From the NCBI RefSeq assembly GCF_001748245.1, contig NZ_BDFO01000001.1, positions 4,727,471 through 4,791,470 on the forward strand: a stretch of DNA of 64,000 nt, read 5' to 3'. Below, in pieces: positions 23,854 to 33,459 of this stretch. The DNA comes from Oligoflexus tunisiensis (GTDB taxonomy: Bacteria > Bdellovibrionota_B > Oligoflexia > Oligoflexales > Oligoflexaceae). Both the position numbers and the translations under genes were made by a program. Positions within the stretch are counted from its first letter, which is position 1; every line of letters begins with the position of its first letter. The notes beneath the pieces were generated by a model. The model saw nothing but the letters and a program-made list of their open reading frames with translations, did not search any database and was not told the DNA's origin.

Positions 23854-26394
23854 TCACAGCACCTGCTGATGGGACGACTTTTCCTCTGAACTGTTCACCA
23901 GCGCGATGGAATTGCCTTTACTCTTCTCTTCCACCACTTCGCCGACGGCCAATACGGGAAGCACAACCCTGAAAGTGGTCCCGAAACCTTTGCCCGGGCT
24001 CTGCACCTCAATGCTGCCGCCGTGCGACTCAACAATGTATTTGACGATGGAGAGGCCGAGGCCCAGCCCTCCAAACTTTCGAGTCAGGCTTGAGTCCTCC
24101 TGCAGAAACCGTTCAAAGACATGGGGCTGAAACTCGGGATCGATGCCTTCGCCCTGATCGGCAACAGTCAGCACTACTTTGGATTCCTGTTTTTCCAGAA
24201 CGATCTGGATAACACCCCCGTTTCGACTGAATTTGATGGCATTGGACAGAAGATTCCAGACCACCTGCCGCAGCCGATCCGGATCGCCACCCACCAGACC
24301 CGCTGCATGATCCAGGGCCATCTCCAAGCTGAGTTTCCTGGTCTGAGCCGCGAGGCGCATGGAGTCCACTGTTTCCGCGATGATCGCGGACAACCGCACG
24401 GGTTCAATGTGAAGTTGCATTTTCCCCGTTATGATATTGGACATATCAAGGACGTCATCAATGATCCTGGCCTGGGCTTTGGCGCTGCGGTACAGGATTT
24501 TGAATATTTCGTGGTATTCCGCTTCGTCGACCTGCTGTTCCACCAGGAGTTCGCACCAGCCGAGTATGGCATTCATGGGTGTTCGCAGCTCATGGGAAAT
24601 CATCGCCAGAAACTCATCCTTGAGCCTGTTGATGCGCCGTAATTCAACTTCGATCTTTTCGAGCCTTTGGACATTCTTTTCCGCCTCTTCACGCGCGGCA
24701 CTTTCCCTGACCAGAGCCAGCCGATGTCCTTCCGATTCCTTGCGGGATGCGGCTCCCTCCAGCAGGGTTTTGACCCGGGTAATCAATTCGGTAGGATGAA
24801 AAGGTTTGAACAGGTATTCATCGGCACCGGCTTCCCATCCCCGAATCAGTGCTTCTCGATGCGTCAAGGCCGTGAGAAGAACAACGGGGATGTGCAGTGT
24901 CCCCTCGTTACTTTTTATGGCCCGACAGAGGCTAAGGCCATCTCTTTCCGGCATCATGACATCGGAAATAATAAGGTCCGGCTGCCAGTCCTTGAGAATG
25001 GCCAGGGCCTCGTCTCCATGGACGGCTGTTTTCGTCTGACAGATATCCTGAATCGCCGAGCTGATATAAGTGGACAGCTCGCTATTGTCCTCCGCAATGA
25101 GCACCTTGGGAAGGGCACCATTAACCTGAGCCTGCTCGCCTCGATGCATCGGCTCAACCCTGGGGAGCGCGGCGTGAAACATGGGAGCATGCTGGGAATC
25201 AGAACGGATGAGGGCCTTCGCATCGGCCGCTGGAGCAAGAAGATTGACGCTGAAGACACTGCCTTCCCCCGGACGACTTTGGACCGAAACATGACCTCCC
25301 AGCAACTCACTGAAGTTTTTGACAAGGGCCAATCCAAGACCGGTTCCTTCATAGCGCCGGTCGGCGGATCCTTCGAGCTGCCTGAACTTTTGGAAGAGAT
25401 GCTGCTGATCCTCTTCGGAAATACCGATCCCGGTATCGGCCACTTTCAGTTCGAGGCGGTCGCCCTTGTGGGCCAGGTCCACGGAGATGGAACCCTTTTC
25501 ATCCGTGAACTTCACCGCATTGGAGAGAAGGTTGAAGAGGATCCGTTCGTAAAGGTGACGATCCATGTCCACGATAAGGGATGGCTCGTGACTTGTGAAT
25601 TGTCCCTGGATGCCTTTGACGGCCATGATCGGTTCAAAATCGGCAAGGATCGCCCGGGTGACCTTCGCGATATCTGTCGGTTCACGCTTGACCTCCATTT
25701 TATTGGCTTCAAGCTTGGAGAAATCCAGCAGACTGTTCACCATCTGCAGAAGGCGTATGGCATTGCCATGTATGGTCGCCAGGGAATTGAGACTTCTTTC
25801 CGGCAAATTTCTGGACTCCGGGCTGTTCAGCAGCGACTCGATGGGCGCCAGGATCAGAGTCAGGGGCGTTCGGAGTTCATGGGAGACGTTGGCTACAAAC
25901 TCGCTTTTGAGTTTTTCGGCTTCGATCAAGGCTCGATTCCTCTCCTCCAGCGCCTCCTCCGCCTTCTTCCTTTCCACGATCTCCAGGTGAAGGCTTTCGT
26001 TGGCCTTTCTTAGCTGCGAGGGGCTGGGAAGCACCAGAACACGAGGAATCAAGGGCCAAAGGGCGACGGCCGTTCCTATGGATGCGGCTGCAGTGATGGC
26101 TTTGACGACGGCTGTCAGACGATAGACCGGATCCCATACCGTCCAGATATTCATCACATGAGTGGCGCCGCAGGCGAGGATGAAGATTCCAAACATGACG
26201 AAGATCCAATTGAACGCGAGATCCTTGCGCTTGCGGACGAGATAGATGAGGGCGAACGGGATCGTGGCATAGGCCAGGCCGATGATGGCATCGGAAATAA
26301 CATGGGTCCACAGGATGTTCGCCTGCCAGAGGTAACAATGTCCATGGGGCATGAACGAATCGGAACTCAGAAGATCGCTGAAGAAGTTTGGCAT
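23854..26394 (-). CDS. Hybrid histidine kinase (HK-REC-HK) with ethylene-receptor-like sensor
   Basis: 846 residues from ATG 26394 (an in-frame ATG at 26499 adds 35 residues). Three N-terminal TM segments read ISDAIIGLAYATIP and FGIFILACGATHVMNIWT, matching ethylene-binding domains of plant ETR1: Asp35, Tyr42, Cys75 and His79 correspond to Asp25, Tyr32, Cys65 and His69, of which Cys and His hold Cu(I). Then: fourth TM-like segment (about 100-120), kinase 1 (SHELRTPLTLI, His172; ATP domain with DTGIGI), receiver (IAEDNSEL, Asp478 in IISDVMMPERDG, FKPF), kinase 2 (SHELRTPMNAI, His601; ADQGEGID and GGLGLGLS). All catalytic residues are intact. No Hpt or second regulator is adjacent. Convergent with the gene on its 3' side. 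Confidence 0.92.
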   Translation of the reverse strand: MPNFFSDLLSSDSFMPHGHCYLWQANILWTHVISDAIIGLAYATIPFALIYLVRKRKDLAFNWIFVMFGIFILACGATHVMNIWTVWDPVYRLTAVVKAITAAASIGTAVALWPLIPRVLVLPSPSQLRKANESLHLEIVERKKAEEALEERNRALIEAEKLKSEFVANVSHELRTPLTLILAPIESLLNSPESRNLPERSLNSLATIHGNAIRLLQMVNSLLDFSKLEANKMEVKREPTDIAKVTRAILADFEPIMAVKGIQGQFTSHEPSLIVDMDRHLYERILFNLLSNAVKFTDEKGSISVDLAHKGDRLELKVADTGIGISEEDQQHLFQKFRQLEGSADRRYEGTGLGLALVKNFSELLGGHVSVQSRPGEGSVFSVNLLAPAADAKALIRSDSQHAPMFHAALPRVEPMHRGEQAQVNGALPKVLIAEDNSELSTYISSAIQDICQTKTAVHGDEALAILKDWQPDLIISDVMMPERDGLSLCRAIKSNEGTLHIPVVLLTALTHREALIRGWEAGADEYLFKPFHPTELITRVKTLLEGAASRKESEGHRLALVRESAAREEAEKNVQRLEKIEVELRRINRLKDEFLAMISHELRTPMNAILGWCELLVEQQVDEAEYHEIFKILYRSAKAQARIIDDVLDMSNIITGKMQLHIEPVRLSAIIAETVDSMRLAAQTRKLSLEMALDHAAGLVGGDPDRLRQVVWNLLSNAIKFSRNGGVIQIVLEKQESKVVLTVADQGEGIDPEFQPHVFERFLQEDSSLTRKFGGLGLGLSIVKYIVESHGGSIEVQSPGKGFGTTFRVVLPVLAVGEVVEEKSKGNSIALVNSSEEKSSHQQVL

Positions 26395-26580
26395 ACTCGC
26401 CCCCAACCGTGGCGTATTTATTGATAAATAGAGAGAGAGGACATAACCCGATGAGGAGTTATGCGTGGAGTCTATCCAATAGAAAGCCAAAGTTTCCACT
26501 GCGCAAAAAGACGGTCGGCACTACAGAAAAATTATCATGCGCTTGATCAGGACCCTGCATGACACCATGAGGCTGCTTGT

Positions 26581-27807
26581 TTAACGAGATTCGGAAAGAC
26601 GGAGGATCGGTTTCAGCCAGGCGTGGATTTGTTCATGGACCGCCCGGCTGCTGAGCAGACCAAGATGCGAAGTTCCCATGGCCACCCACTGCTGATCCGC
26701 TGCGAAGGCCAGGTCGAATTCCGGGTTCCCATGCTGCCCCAAAGCACTGGCAACCGGGACGATGCCATCACCGGCAAGAGGTCGCGATGTGTCCAGACTC
26801 CGACTCGCAGCCACGGCGAAGCACGCGACACCAGCTGGCAGACGCACGGCTGTTCGGGGATCACCGCCGCGCGCGAAACGATCGCGATCCTGCCAATGCG
26901 AATCGAGGACATTGCCGTAACGCAGATCGGTAACACCCGCGCTCCGTATTTTACCGAGTTGGGCCAAGGGAGCACTGTACCGACTGATGCCGAGCAGCGT
27001 ATCCACCCAGTTCCCCAGGCGCTCCATCGGTGCTCCGTGATGTGGCGTGCCGAGGGTGACCAGCGCGCGCAGTTTCTGACGCCACGGAATGCCCTTCGCT
27101 TCCGCCGCAAGACACGCGCTCCGCGCGATCAGTCCGCCCATGCTGTGGCCCACGAACAGAATATCCTCCATGGGCCCAGGCCATGCTTCATGCAAGCGTT
27201 CCAGGAGTATGGCGAACGCCAGTCCATTTTGCGAAATATGCAGACCACTGTTGTAGCGCAGATAGATCGGGATAAGACCGAGCTCGGCCGCCAGCGCCAC
27301 ACCATGATCATGATTTTTTCGAAGCCAGCTGCCTTCATCGAGCGAGGATCCATGCAATAGGATCAAGGGCCGTCCCCCTTGAGGAAAGCTCGCTTCCAGG
27401 GCTTCCCGTTCGAGGCGCAGCGGCCTCCCGTTGTGACACAAACGCATCTCGATAGCCAAAGGGTTGTTCGTTTCAACCAGGTAATCCCCAAGAACGCCAT
27501 TGAGTGCCGCGAGAAACACGCCCCGCTCGGCACCTGGTGTGCTCAGGAAGGGTTCACATTCGGAAGCAACGCGTTCCAATCCGCATCCAACCATGCCGGT
27601 CACACCGCGAATCGCTCCATAGGTCGGCGCGGTCAGCAGCTTTGTGACCGCTCCCAGAGGCTGTCCAACCAGCGCCGGCCCGCCCCCAATTGTATGATGC
27701 ATCGTTTCCACGAGGCTGGTAATACTATGGGTGGCCTCCACAGCAAGACGTGTGGCACCTTTCAATTGATCGACCAGTTTCCATCTGTTTGTCATGGCAG
27801 GCATCAT
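26581..27807 (-). CDS. Alpha/beta hydrolase, lipase-like
   Basis: 408 residues. The catalytic core starts near residue 145: oxyanion-hole strand PLILLHGSSLDEGSW, nucleophile elbow ILFVGHSMGGLIARS (Ser in GHSMGG), a possible acid in GDGIVPVAS and the His in GTSHLGLLSS. About 140 N-terminal residues (Gly-rich, GAVTKLLTAPTYGAIRGVTGMVG) resemble the N-terminal extension of myxobacterial/planctomycetal PGAP1-like hydrolases. No signal peptide, so probably cytosolic or membrane-associated by its N-terminus. Substrate (ester, lipid or polyester) unknown. An ATG at 27795 is an alternative with a better-spaced AAAGG. Confidence 0.85.
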   Translation of the reverse strand: MMPAMTNRWKLVDQLKGATRLAVEATHSITSLVETMHHTIGGGPALVGQPLGAVTKLLTAPTYGAIRGVTGMVGCGLERVASECEPFLSTPGAERGVFLAALNGVLGDYLVETNNPLAIEMRLCHNGRPLRLEREALEASFPQGGRPLILLHGSSLDEGSWLRKNHDHGVALAAELGLIPIYLRYNSGLHISQNGLAFAILLERLHEAWPGPMEDILFVGHSMGGLIARSACLAAEAKGIPWRQKLRALVTLGTPHHGAPMERLGNWVDTLLGISRYSAPLAQLGKIRSAGVTDLRYGNVLDSHWQDRDRFARGGDPRTAVRLPAGVACFAVAASRSLDTSRPLAGDGIVPVASALGQHGNPEFDLAFAADQQWVAMGTSHLGLLSSRAVHEQIHAWLKPILRLSESR

Positions 27808-27913
27808 CCTTTTCGAACCATTGCCGGTTTCAGCTATTCAGTTATAGCGCCGCAGGTGCGGGAAGGAAAGGTCCAACACGTGGAACGAAGCAGGAATGAT
27901 AAGGAGTACATCC

Positions 27914-28108
27914 ATGGACGACACATTTTTCGAAGGATCCCTTGTTCTTGAGAAACTCGCGGAAATCGACAAGGTGGACGACTTCTTTGAAGCCATCGAC
28001 TCGGATGATTTCGCACAAGCAGAAAAGTTGATGAAGGCCGCGAGAGTCGATGCCGCAACCATCGCCATAGTTCTCCAGAAAATGGCGGAATCGGATGGCG
28101 AACACTGA
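27914..28108 (+). CDS. Small acidic protein, 64 residues
   Basis: ATG at 27914 with an excellent AAGGAG 7 nt upstream. The protein is strongly acidic and helical (EKLAEIDKVDDFFEAIDSDDFAQAEKLM), with no TM segment or Cys. The good ribosome site and the length of the frame compared with the surrounding codon pattern suggest a real gene. It stands alone between the divergent lipase-like gene and the marR gene. Possible roles include a small adaptor or antitoxin-like partner; no evidence for either. Confidence 0.6.
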   Translation: MDDTFFEGSLVLEKLAEIDKVDDFFEAIDSDDFAQAEKLMKAARVDAATIAIVLQKMAESDGEH

Positions 28109-28224
28109 CATTTTTCAGAATCCTCCACTATAACCCGTTGATATAACAACGTTTCAGTCTGACTAATAATTTCCTAGACAACTATTTCCGATTAAACTAA
28201 TGTCGGCAGCAGAGGAGGGCGGGC

Positions 28225-28689
28225 ATGGCAAAGGGCAGAACGGTGAGTCCATTGCAGTCGCATATTGGATTCTGGATGAGGCTGGTTTCGAACAATGTCT
28301 CGCAGGCGTTTGCAAGGAAGCTGGAATCAACCGGCGTGACGGTGGCTGAATGGGTTGTGATGCGGGAGATGTACGGTGAGGCTGGTCTGACGACACCCAG
28401 CCAGGTCGCCGACCTCACCGGCCTTTCCCGGGGAGCTGTTTCCAAACTCCTGGAGCGCCTTTTGCAGAAAGGCTATATCGGGCGCACCGAATCCACGATT
28501 GATCGACGCTACCAGGACATCCGACTGACCGCCGAAGCGCAGGAACTCGTTCCCCGGCTGGCTGCCCTTGCGGATCAAAATGATGACGAGTACTTTACGC
28601 CACTCACCGAAGCCGAGCGCAAACAGCTGACAAGGATTTTGAAAAAGTTGGCCAGAGTTCACAGCCTGACCAGCGCTCCCATCGAATAA
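28225..28689 (+). CDS. MarR-family transcriptional regulator
   Basis: 154 residues. Winged-helix core: TVAEWVVMREMYGE, recognition helix TPSQVADLTGLSRGAVSKLLERLLQKGYI, wing TESTIDRRYQDIRLTAEAQEL, with N- and C-terminal dimerisation helices. GAGGAGG precedes the ATG. It starts a run of genes on the plus strand (DUF1398, then RND adaptor, pump and channel), so repression of the efflux operon is a reasonable prediction. No Cys suggests ligand sensing rather than thiol redox sensing. Confidence 0.93.
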   Translation: MAKGRTVSPLQSHIGFWMRLVSNNVSQAFARKLESTGVTVAEWVVMREMYGEAGLTTPSQVADLTGLSRGAVSKLLERLLQKGYIGRTESTIDRRYQDIRLTAEAQELVPRLAALADQNDDEYFTPLTEAERKQLTRILKKLARVHSLTSAPIE

Positions 28690-28700
28690 CAGGAGGACAT

Positions 28701-29096
28701 ATGAACATCAGCACGTTAAAGGAAGTTATCCAAGGTTCATGGAGCAACACACTCAGATTCCCCGAGGTGGTCGGCAAACTCATGGCAGAGGGGGTGGAAT
28801 CCTACCATGTGGATCTGGTGCGGGCTGAGAATCGCTACTACACGGCATCCGGCCAGCATCATGTTGAAAGCGTTCCGTTCCCGCATCCGACTGCAGCCCA
28901 GGAATTTTCAGCCGAGAAGGTTGCAGCAGCCGTCAGGAGCAGCCAGGCCGGGGAGATAACCTATCCCCAGTTTTTGCAAAGGATCATGGACGCCGGGACT
29001 GTCTATTACATTGCCTGTCTTGCCGGTCGCAGGGTTATCTATCTGGGTCGCAAGGGCGATTGTCACGTCGAACACTTTCCCCCAGCCCCGAGGTGA
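28701..29096 (+). CDS. DUF1398 family protein
   Basis: 131 residues. It matches the DUF1398 pattern (E. coli YbcV relatives): WSNTLRFPEVVGKLMAEGVESYHVDLVR, then YYTASGQHHVESVPF and a C-terminal half FLQRIMDAGTVYYIACLAGRRVIYLGRKGDCHVEHFP. Function unknown; family members are small cytosolic proteins. It follows marR by 11 bp with a strong AGGAGG, so it is co-transcribed with the regulator, and precedes the pump operon by about 140 bp. It may be a ligand-handling or sensing accessory of MarR. Confidence 0.88.
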   Translation: MNISTLKEVIQGSWSNTLRFPEVVGKLMAEGVESYHVDLVRAENRYYTASGQHHVESVPFPHPTAAQEFSAEKVAAAVRSSQAGEITYPQFLQRIMDAGTVYYIACLAGRRVIYLGRKGDCHVEHFPPAPR

Positions 29097-29236
29097 TTGC
29101 GTAGCCAAGGGGACGATCCAGAAAATCCCCGATGAAATCTTACCAGCTTGATTCAATTTTATTACCCAGACAATAATGACGTTCGTCTGCGAAGCTTTTG
29201 TATTCTTGTGTTTGTGATACATTGCGCGGATGGAGG

Positions 29237-30328
29237 ATGGGTATTAACATTTTACGACAAAAAAGGTTCATCATCGCAGCCATAACCCTGGTGGTTATCC
29301 TCATGATTTTCTGGAATAGGGATTTTTTCTGGAACGATCAGGATTCGATTTTGGGTTCGTCAGATGCCGATGCCAAGGCACCCGTCATCACGGTGATTAC
29401 GGAGCCCATCGCCATAACGGGGAACGATCGCATTTTCGAAGCGATCGGAACGGGACGTGCACGCCTCTCGGTTCAGATTTATCCGGCCGTGTCCGAGGCT
29501 GTTCAGGAAGTGCTTTTTACAGCCCAAGGTCCTGTCAAAAAAGGTGAGGTCCTGGTTCGCCTGGACGACCGCGAAGAGAAACTGGCTCTCAGGCGGGCGG
29601 AGATTGAGCTGGACGCAGCCAGGCGTTTGCTGAATCGCTACGAACAGGCCGGACGGCAGGGAGGAGTTCCGAAGTCGGAAGTGGACCAGGCTCGGGCTGA
29701 TTTTGAAGCGAAAAGAGTCGCGCGGGACCAGGCTCAGCTCGACCTGGAATTGCACAGTATCATCGCACCCTTTGATGGTGTTGTCGGTCTGCCGAGAATT
29801 GATCCGGGTGACAGGGTTTCTCCCGATACGGTGATCACAGTGCTGGACGACCGGCACATCCTTTACGTCGATATCGAAGTTCCCGAGGCCCTGGTCAGTT
29901 CTCTTCAAGGCGAACAGATCATAACCGCGACAACACCAGCGTGGCCTGGACTTACGTTCGACGCTCATATATCCGCCCTGGAGAGTCGGATCGATCCGGA
30001 GCGCCGGACGATGATGGTCAGAGCCAATATCGTGAACGAGAAGGATCTCTTGCGCCCCGGAATGTCCTTCGTGACCCGCTGGAAAATAAAAGGCAACGAA
30101 TTTCCAACCGTTCCTGAAATTGCTCTGCAATGGGGCCGCGAGGGGGCTTTTATTTGGGTGATTCGCGGGGACAAGGCTGAAAAAATACCCGTCCGCGTCA
30201 TCGCCCGAACCTCAGGACGGGTCCTGGTTGAGGGCGCGGTGACAAACGGCGATCATGTTGTTGTCGAAGGCGTGCAGCGTCTGACTCCTGGCAGCAAGGT
30301 CCGGATGTTAGGGGCAGGAGAATCATGA
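29237..30328 (+). CDS. RND efflux periplasmic adaptor (AcrA/HlyD family)
   Basis: 363 residues. Single N-terminal TM (FIIAAITLVVILMIFW), then SVQIYPAVSEAVQEVLFTAQGPVKKGEVLVRLDD (first lipoyl half), a short helical hairpin (LALRRAEIELDAARRLLNRYEQ to KSEVDQARADFEAKRVARDQAQ), second lipoyl half (IIAPFDGVVGLPRIDPGD), beta-barrel (LYVDIEVPEALVSSLQ) and a membrane-proximal domain. ATG at 29237 follows GGAGG immediately, an unusually tight spacing; an ATT at 29243 would be better placed but rare. The stop overlaps the pump start (ATGA). Confidence 0.9.
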   Translation: MGINILRQKRFIIAAITLVVILMIFWNRDFFWNDQDSILGSSDADAKAPVITVITEPIAITGNDRIFEAIGTGRARLSVQIYPAVSEAVQEVLFTAQGPVKKGEVLVRLDDREEKLALRRAEIELDAARRLLNRYEQAGRQGGVPKSEVDQARADFEAKRVARDQAQLDLELHSIIAPFDGVVGLPRIDPGDRVSPDTVITVLDDRHILYVDIEVPEALVSSLQGEQIITATTPAWPGLTFDAHISALESRIDPERRTMMVRANIVNEKDLLRPGMSFVTRWKIKGNEFPTVPEIALQWGREGAFIWVIRGDKAEKIPVRVIARTSGRVLVEGAVTNGDHVVVEGVQRLTPGSKVRMLGAGES

Positions 30329-33300
30329 AGGAGAGTGGCAACACACTGACAGCCCTCGGGGTGCGACGCCCCGTGACGATCGCCGTCATGAATCTTCTCA
30401 TTATGCTGGTGGGTCTGGCGAGTTTGCTGGGGATCGATGTTCGCGAGCTGCCCAATGTCGATCGCCCCGTGGTGAGTGTCCAGGCCCGGTATGAGGGAGC
30501 TTCCCCAAAAACCATGGATACGGAAGTGACCAGCATTCTGGAGGGAGCGGTCGCCCGGGTCTCCGGCGTCAGGAATATCGAATCGTCCAGTGAAGAGAAC
30601 AGCACGCGGATACGGGTTGAGTTTCAGCCGGAGGTCGATATCAATGACGCCTCCAATGATGTGCGCGAAGCCGTGAGCCGGGTTCAGCGGGATCTGCCGG
30701 AAGATATTGATCAGGTTTTTGTGGTAAAGGCCGACGACGACGCCGAAGCCATCATGCAGCTCTCTGTTATGAGCACGCAACTCTCAAAGCATGAGTTGGC
30801 CGAACGCATCGAAAAGGATGTGGCCCCTGAATTACTCTCCATCGCGGGCGTGGCGGATGTGCGCTTGAACGGGGATCAGCCCATGGTGCTTCGCGTTGTG
30901 CTCGACCCGGCGCGCATGGCCGCTAATCTTATTTCGGCGGCTGACGTCATCGAAACCATGCGCAATGCTCATTTCGATGTGCCAGCCGGTAGCTACGAAT
31001 CCGAGGACCAGGAACTGATCGTTCGTGCTTATGCCTCTGTCATCGAACCCGCCAAGGTTGAGCGCATGCATATCCGCGGCAATATCCGGATCGGTGATAT
31101 TGGAGACGCATTTTACGCGCCGGAGGAAGCGGAATCCTATTCGCTTTTAAACGGTCGCATGGTGATTGGCCTCGGAATCATCAGGCAGGCCGGTTCCAAT
31201 ACCATCGCGATATCGGACGAAGTGGAAAAACGCATGGCGCAGATGAATGAGCGCTTTCGCGACTTTGAGATCGTCCTGACCTCGAACGATGCCGTCTTCA
31301 TCAAGGGTGCGCTCCTGGAGGTTTTGTATAGCCTGATCATTTCCATCCTCATCGTTCTCCTCGTGATCGCCCTGTTCCTTGGCCAATGGCGGGTCACACT
31401 GGTGCCTGCCGTGACAATGCCCATTTCGCTGATAGGGACTCTGGCTGCCATTTGGATATTTGGTTTTTCCATCAATCTGCTCACCCTCCTGGCCTTGGTT
31501 CTGGCCACTGGCCTTGTGGTGGATGATGCGATTGTTGTCATGGAGAATGTTCAAAGACGCATGGACCAGGGTCTGGGCAGCATGGCGGCCGCTGTGATTG
31601 GAACCCATCAGGTGTTTTTCGCTGTGATCGCGACGACCGTGACCCTGGTCGCTGTTTTTTTGCCGATCGCCTTTTTACCGGGAGAAGCGGGCCGGCTGTT
31701 TCGCGAGTTTGCGCTGGTTTTGGCCATTGCCGTGAGTATAAGTTCTTTCGTGGCCATCACGTTATGCCCCATGATCATGTCCCGCATGAATACAGGTTCC
31801 GGCGGAAAAGATTCATCGTTCCTTCAAAGGCGTCTCAGTGAATTCGGTCACCGATTGAGCCAGTATTATTTTCAAACCCTGGAAAAAATGCTGGCGCGAC
31901 CTTTCCTGTCCCTGGCTGCGGCCCTCGTCCTGGGGGTCGCCGGCGCGTTCGGCTTTTTCCAACTGAATCAGGAGCTGCTGCCCGTGGAAGATCGCGGGGA
32001 ACTGCGCATATCCCTGACCGGGCCCGATGGAGCTTCTCTGGCTTATGCCGATCGTCAGGCCCAGAAGGTGGAATCCATTCTCCATCCCTATCAGGAGGCG
32101 GGACTCATCAAGGACATTTATACGATCGTCGGCAGCTGGGATAAAAACCGGGCTCTGACGATTGCCACTCTCGTCGATGCCGAAGATCGGGATTTCAGCC
32201 AGATGGAGCTGGCGGATGACGTGAATCAGCAGCTCTCGGCATTGCCTGGGGCTCAGGTGCGTATCAATCAGGGATCCGGGCTTGATATTGGAGGTGGCGG
32301 TTCCGGCCTGGAGCTGGCCCTGCTCGGGAATGAATATGAAGACATTGCCGAAGCTGCTCACAAACTGTCGGCCGCTCTCCTGGAGCGTGTGGACGGGATT
32401 GAGGATGTCCGGGTCCAGTTTGATACCTCCCAGCCTGAGCTTTCCTTCAATATCAATCGCGAGAAAGCCCAGGATCTCAAGGTTCCTCTGGACGCCATTT
32501 CCCAGACACTGCGGGTGATGGTCGATGAATATGATGTCATTGACCTCAATATCGAGGATCAGGCCGTTCCCGTGATGCTGGGATCAAAAATGGGCGCTGT
32601 CAATGATCCCGGTGACCTGCTCAATATCTTTGTACCCAATGCGAACCAGAAGCTTGTGCCCTTGAGCTCTCTCATCAGTGTGGAGGAGCGCGGCGTCGCA
32701 GCTGAGCTTGACCGGCACGCCCAGCGCCGGGCCATTGAATTGGATATCGATCTTCCACCCGGGGCGGCCATTGGTCATGTGATGGCGCAGGTCCGCGCGG
32801 TCGCAGCTGAAGTGTTACCCGCGAACATCAGCATTCTTTTTTTGGGGGAAGCCGCGACGCTTGAGGAAACCTCCTATGAAGTCGCCATCACCTTTCTTCT
32901 CGCCATTGCTGTTGTCTTTCTGGTTCTGGCGGCTCAGTTTGAAAGTCTGGCAACCGCTTTCATTGTCATGTTTATCGTGCCGTTCGGCATCGCCGCGGCG
33001 GTGTTTGCCCTCCTGCTGACGGGTCAATCCATTAACTTGTATAGCCAGATCGGGCTGGTCATGCTCATCGGTTTGATGACGAAAAATGCCATTTTGCTGG
33101 TTGAGTTTATGGATCAACTGCGGGACGAAGGCCGCAATGTTCCCGATGCGGTTATGGAAGGAGCCAGGGTTCGGTTGCGACCGGTTATGATGACCGTTTT
33201 GTCAACCGTTCTCGGCAGTTTACCGCTCCTGCTCAGCCAGGGTCCTGGAGCAGAAGCCCGCAACGCCATCGGTTGGGTGATCTTCGGCGGCCTGGGACTC

Positions 33301-33459
33301 TCCACCTTGTTTACGCTCTATCTCACGCCGCTGGCCTATTCCCTGATCGCACCGCATGTAAAACCTCGTGGCCAGGCCGGAAAGGTCCTGGAGACGCAGT
33401 TGGAAAGTGCTGCCAGGCAGGGTGAAGGCAGACTCGAAACTCACGAGGCTCTAGTGTGA
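30325..33459 (+). CDS. RND multidrug efflux pump (HAE1/AcrB family)
   Basis: 1044 residues, the size of AcrB (1049). Twelve TM segments in the 1+5+1+5 pattern. The proton-relay acidic pair is present in TM4 (LVVDDAIVVMENVQRRM), and TM10 to TM12 carry GLMTKNAILLVEFM and PVMMTVLSTVLGSLPLLLSQGPGAEARNAIGWV, which are family hallmarks. Pore and docking domains are full length (VVSVQARYEGASPKTMDTEVTSILE near the start). It exports drugs, detergents or solvents together with the adaptor upstream and channel downstream, both overlapping by 4 bp. The MarR gene upstream is the obvious candidate regulator. Confidence 0.96.
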   Translation: MKESGNTLTALGVRRPVTIAVMNLLIMLVGLASLLGIDVRELPNVDRPVVSVQARYEGASPKTMDTEVTSILEGAVARVSGVRNIESSSEENSTRIRVEFQPEVDINDASNDVREAVSRVQRDLPEDIDQVFVVKADDDAEAIMQLSVMSTQLSKHELAERIEKDVAPELLSIAGVADVRLNGDQPMVLRVVLDPARMAANLISAADVIETMRNAHFDVPAGSYESEDQELIVRAYASVIEPAKVERMHIRGNIRIGDIGDAFYAPEEAESYSLLNGRMVIGLGIIRQAGSNTIAISDEVEKRMAQMNERFRDFEIVLTSNDAVFIKGALLEVLYSLIISILIVLLVIALFLGQWRVTLVPAVTMPISLIGTLAAIWIFGFSINLLTLLALVLATGLVVDDAIVVMENVQRRMDQGLGSMAAAVIGTHQVFFAVIATTVTLVAVFLPIAFLPGEAGRLFREFALVLAIAVSISSFVAITLCPMIMSRMNTGSGGKDSSFLQRRLSEFGHRLSQYYFQTLEKMLARPFLSLAAALVLGVAGAFGFFQLNQELLPVEDRGELRISLTGPDGASLAYADRQAQKVESILHPYQEAGLIKDIYTIVGSWDKNRALTIATLVDAEDRDFSQMELADDVNQQLSALPGAQVRINQGSGLDIGGGGSGLELALLGNEYEDIAEAAHKLSAALLERVDGIEDVRVQFDTSQPELSFNINREKAQDLKVPLDAISQTLRVMVDEYDVIDLNIEDQAVPVMLGSKMGAVNDPGDLLNIFVPNANQKLVPLSSLISVEERGVAAELDRHAQRRAIELDIDLPPGAAIGHVMAQVRAVAAEVLPANISILFLGEAATLEETSYEVAITFLLAIAVVFLVLAAQFESLATAFIVMFIVPFGIAAAVFALLLTGQSINLYSQIGLVMLIGLMTKNAILLVEFMDQLRDEGRNVPDAVMEGARVRLRPVMMTVLSTVLGSLPLLLSQGPGAEARNAIGWVIFGGLGLSTLFTLYLTPLAYSLIAPHVKPRGQAGKVLETQLESAARQGEGRLETHEALV

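Noticed and set aside
24667..26013. 448-codon plus-strand open frame
   Set aside because: Shadow of the hybrid kinase; no recognisable motif or ribosome site.
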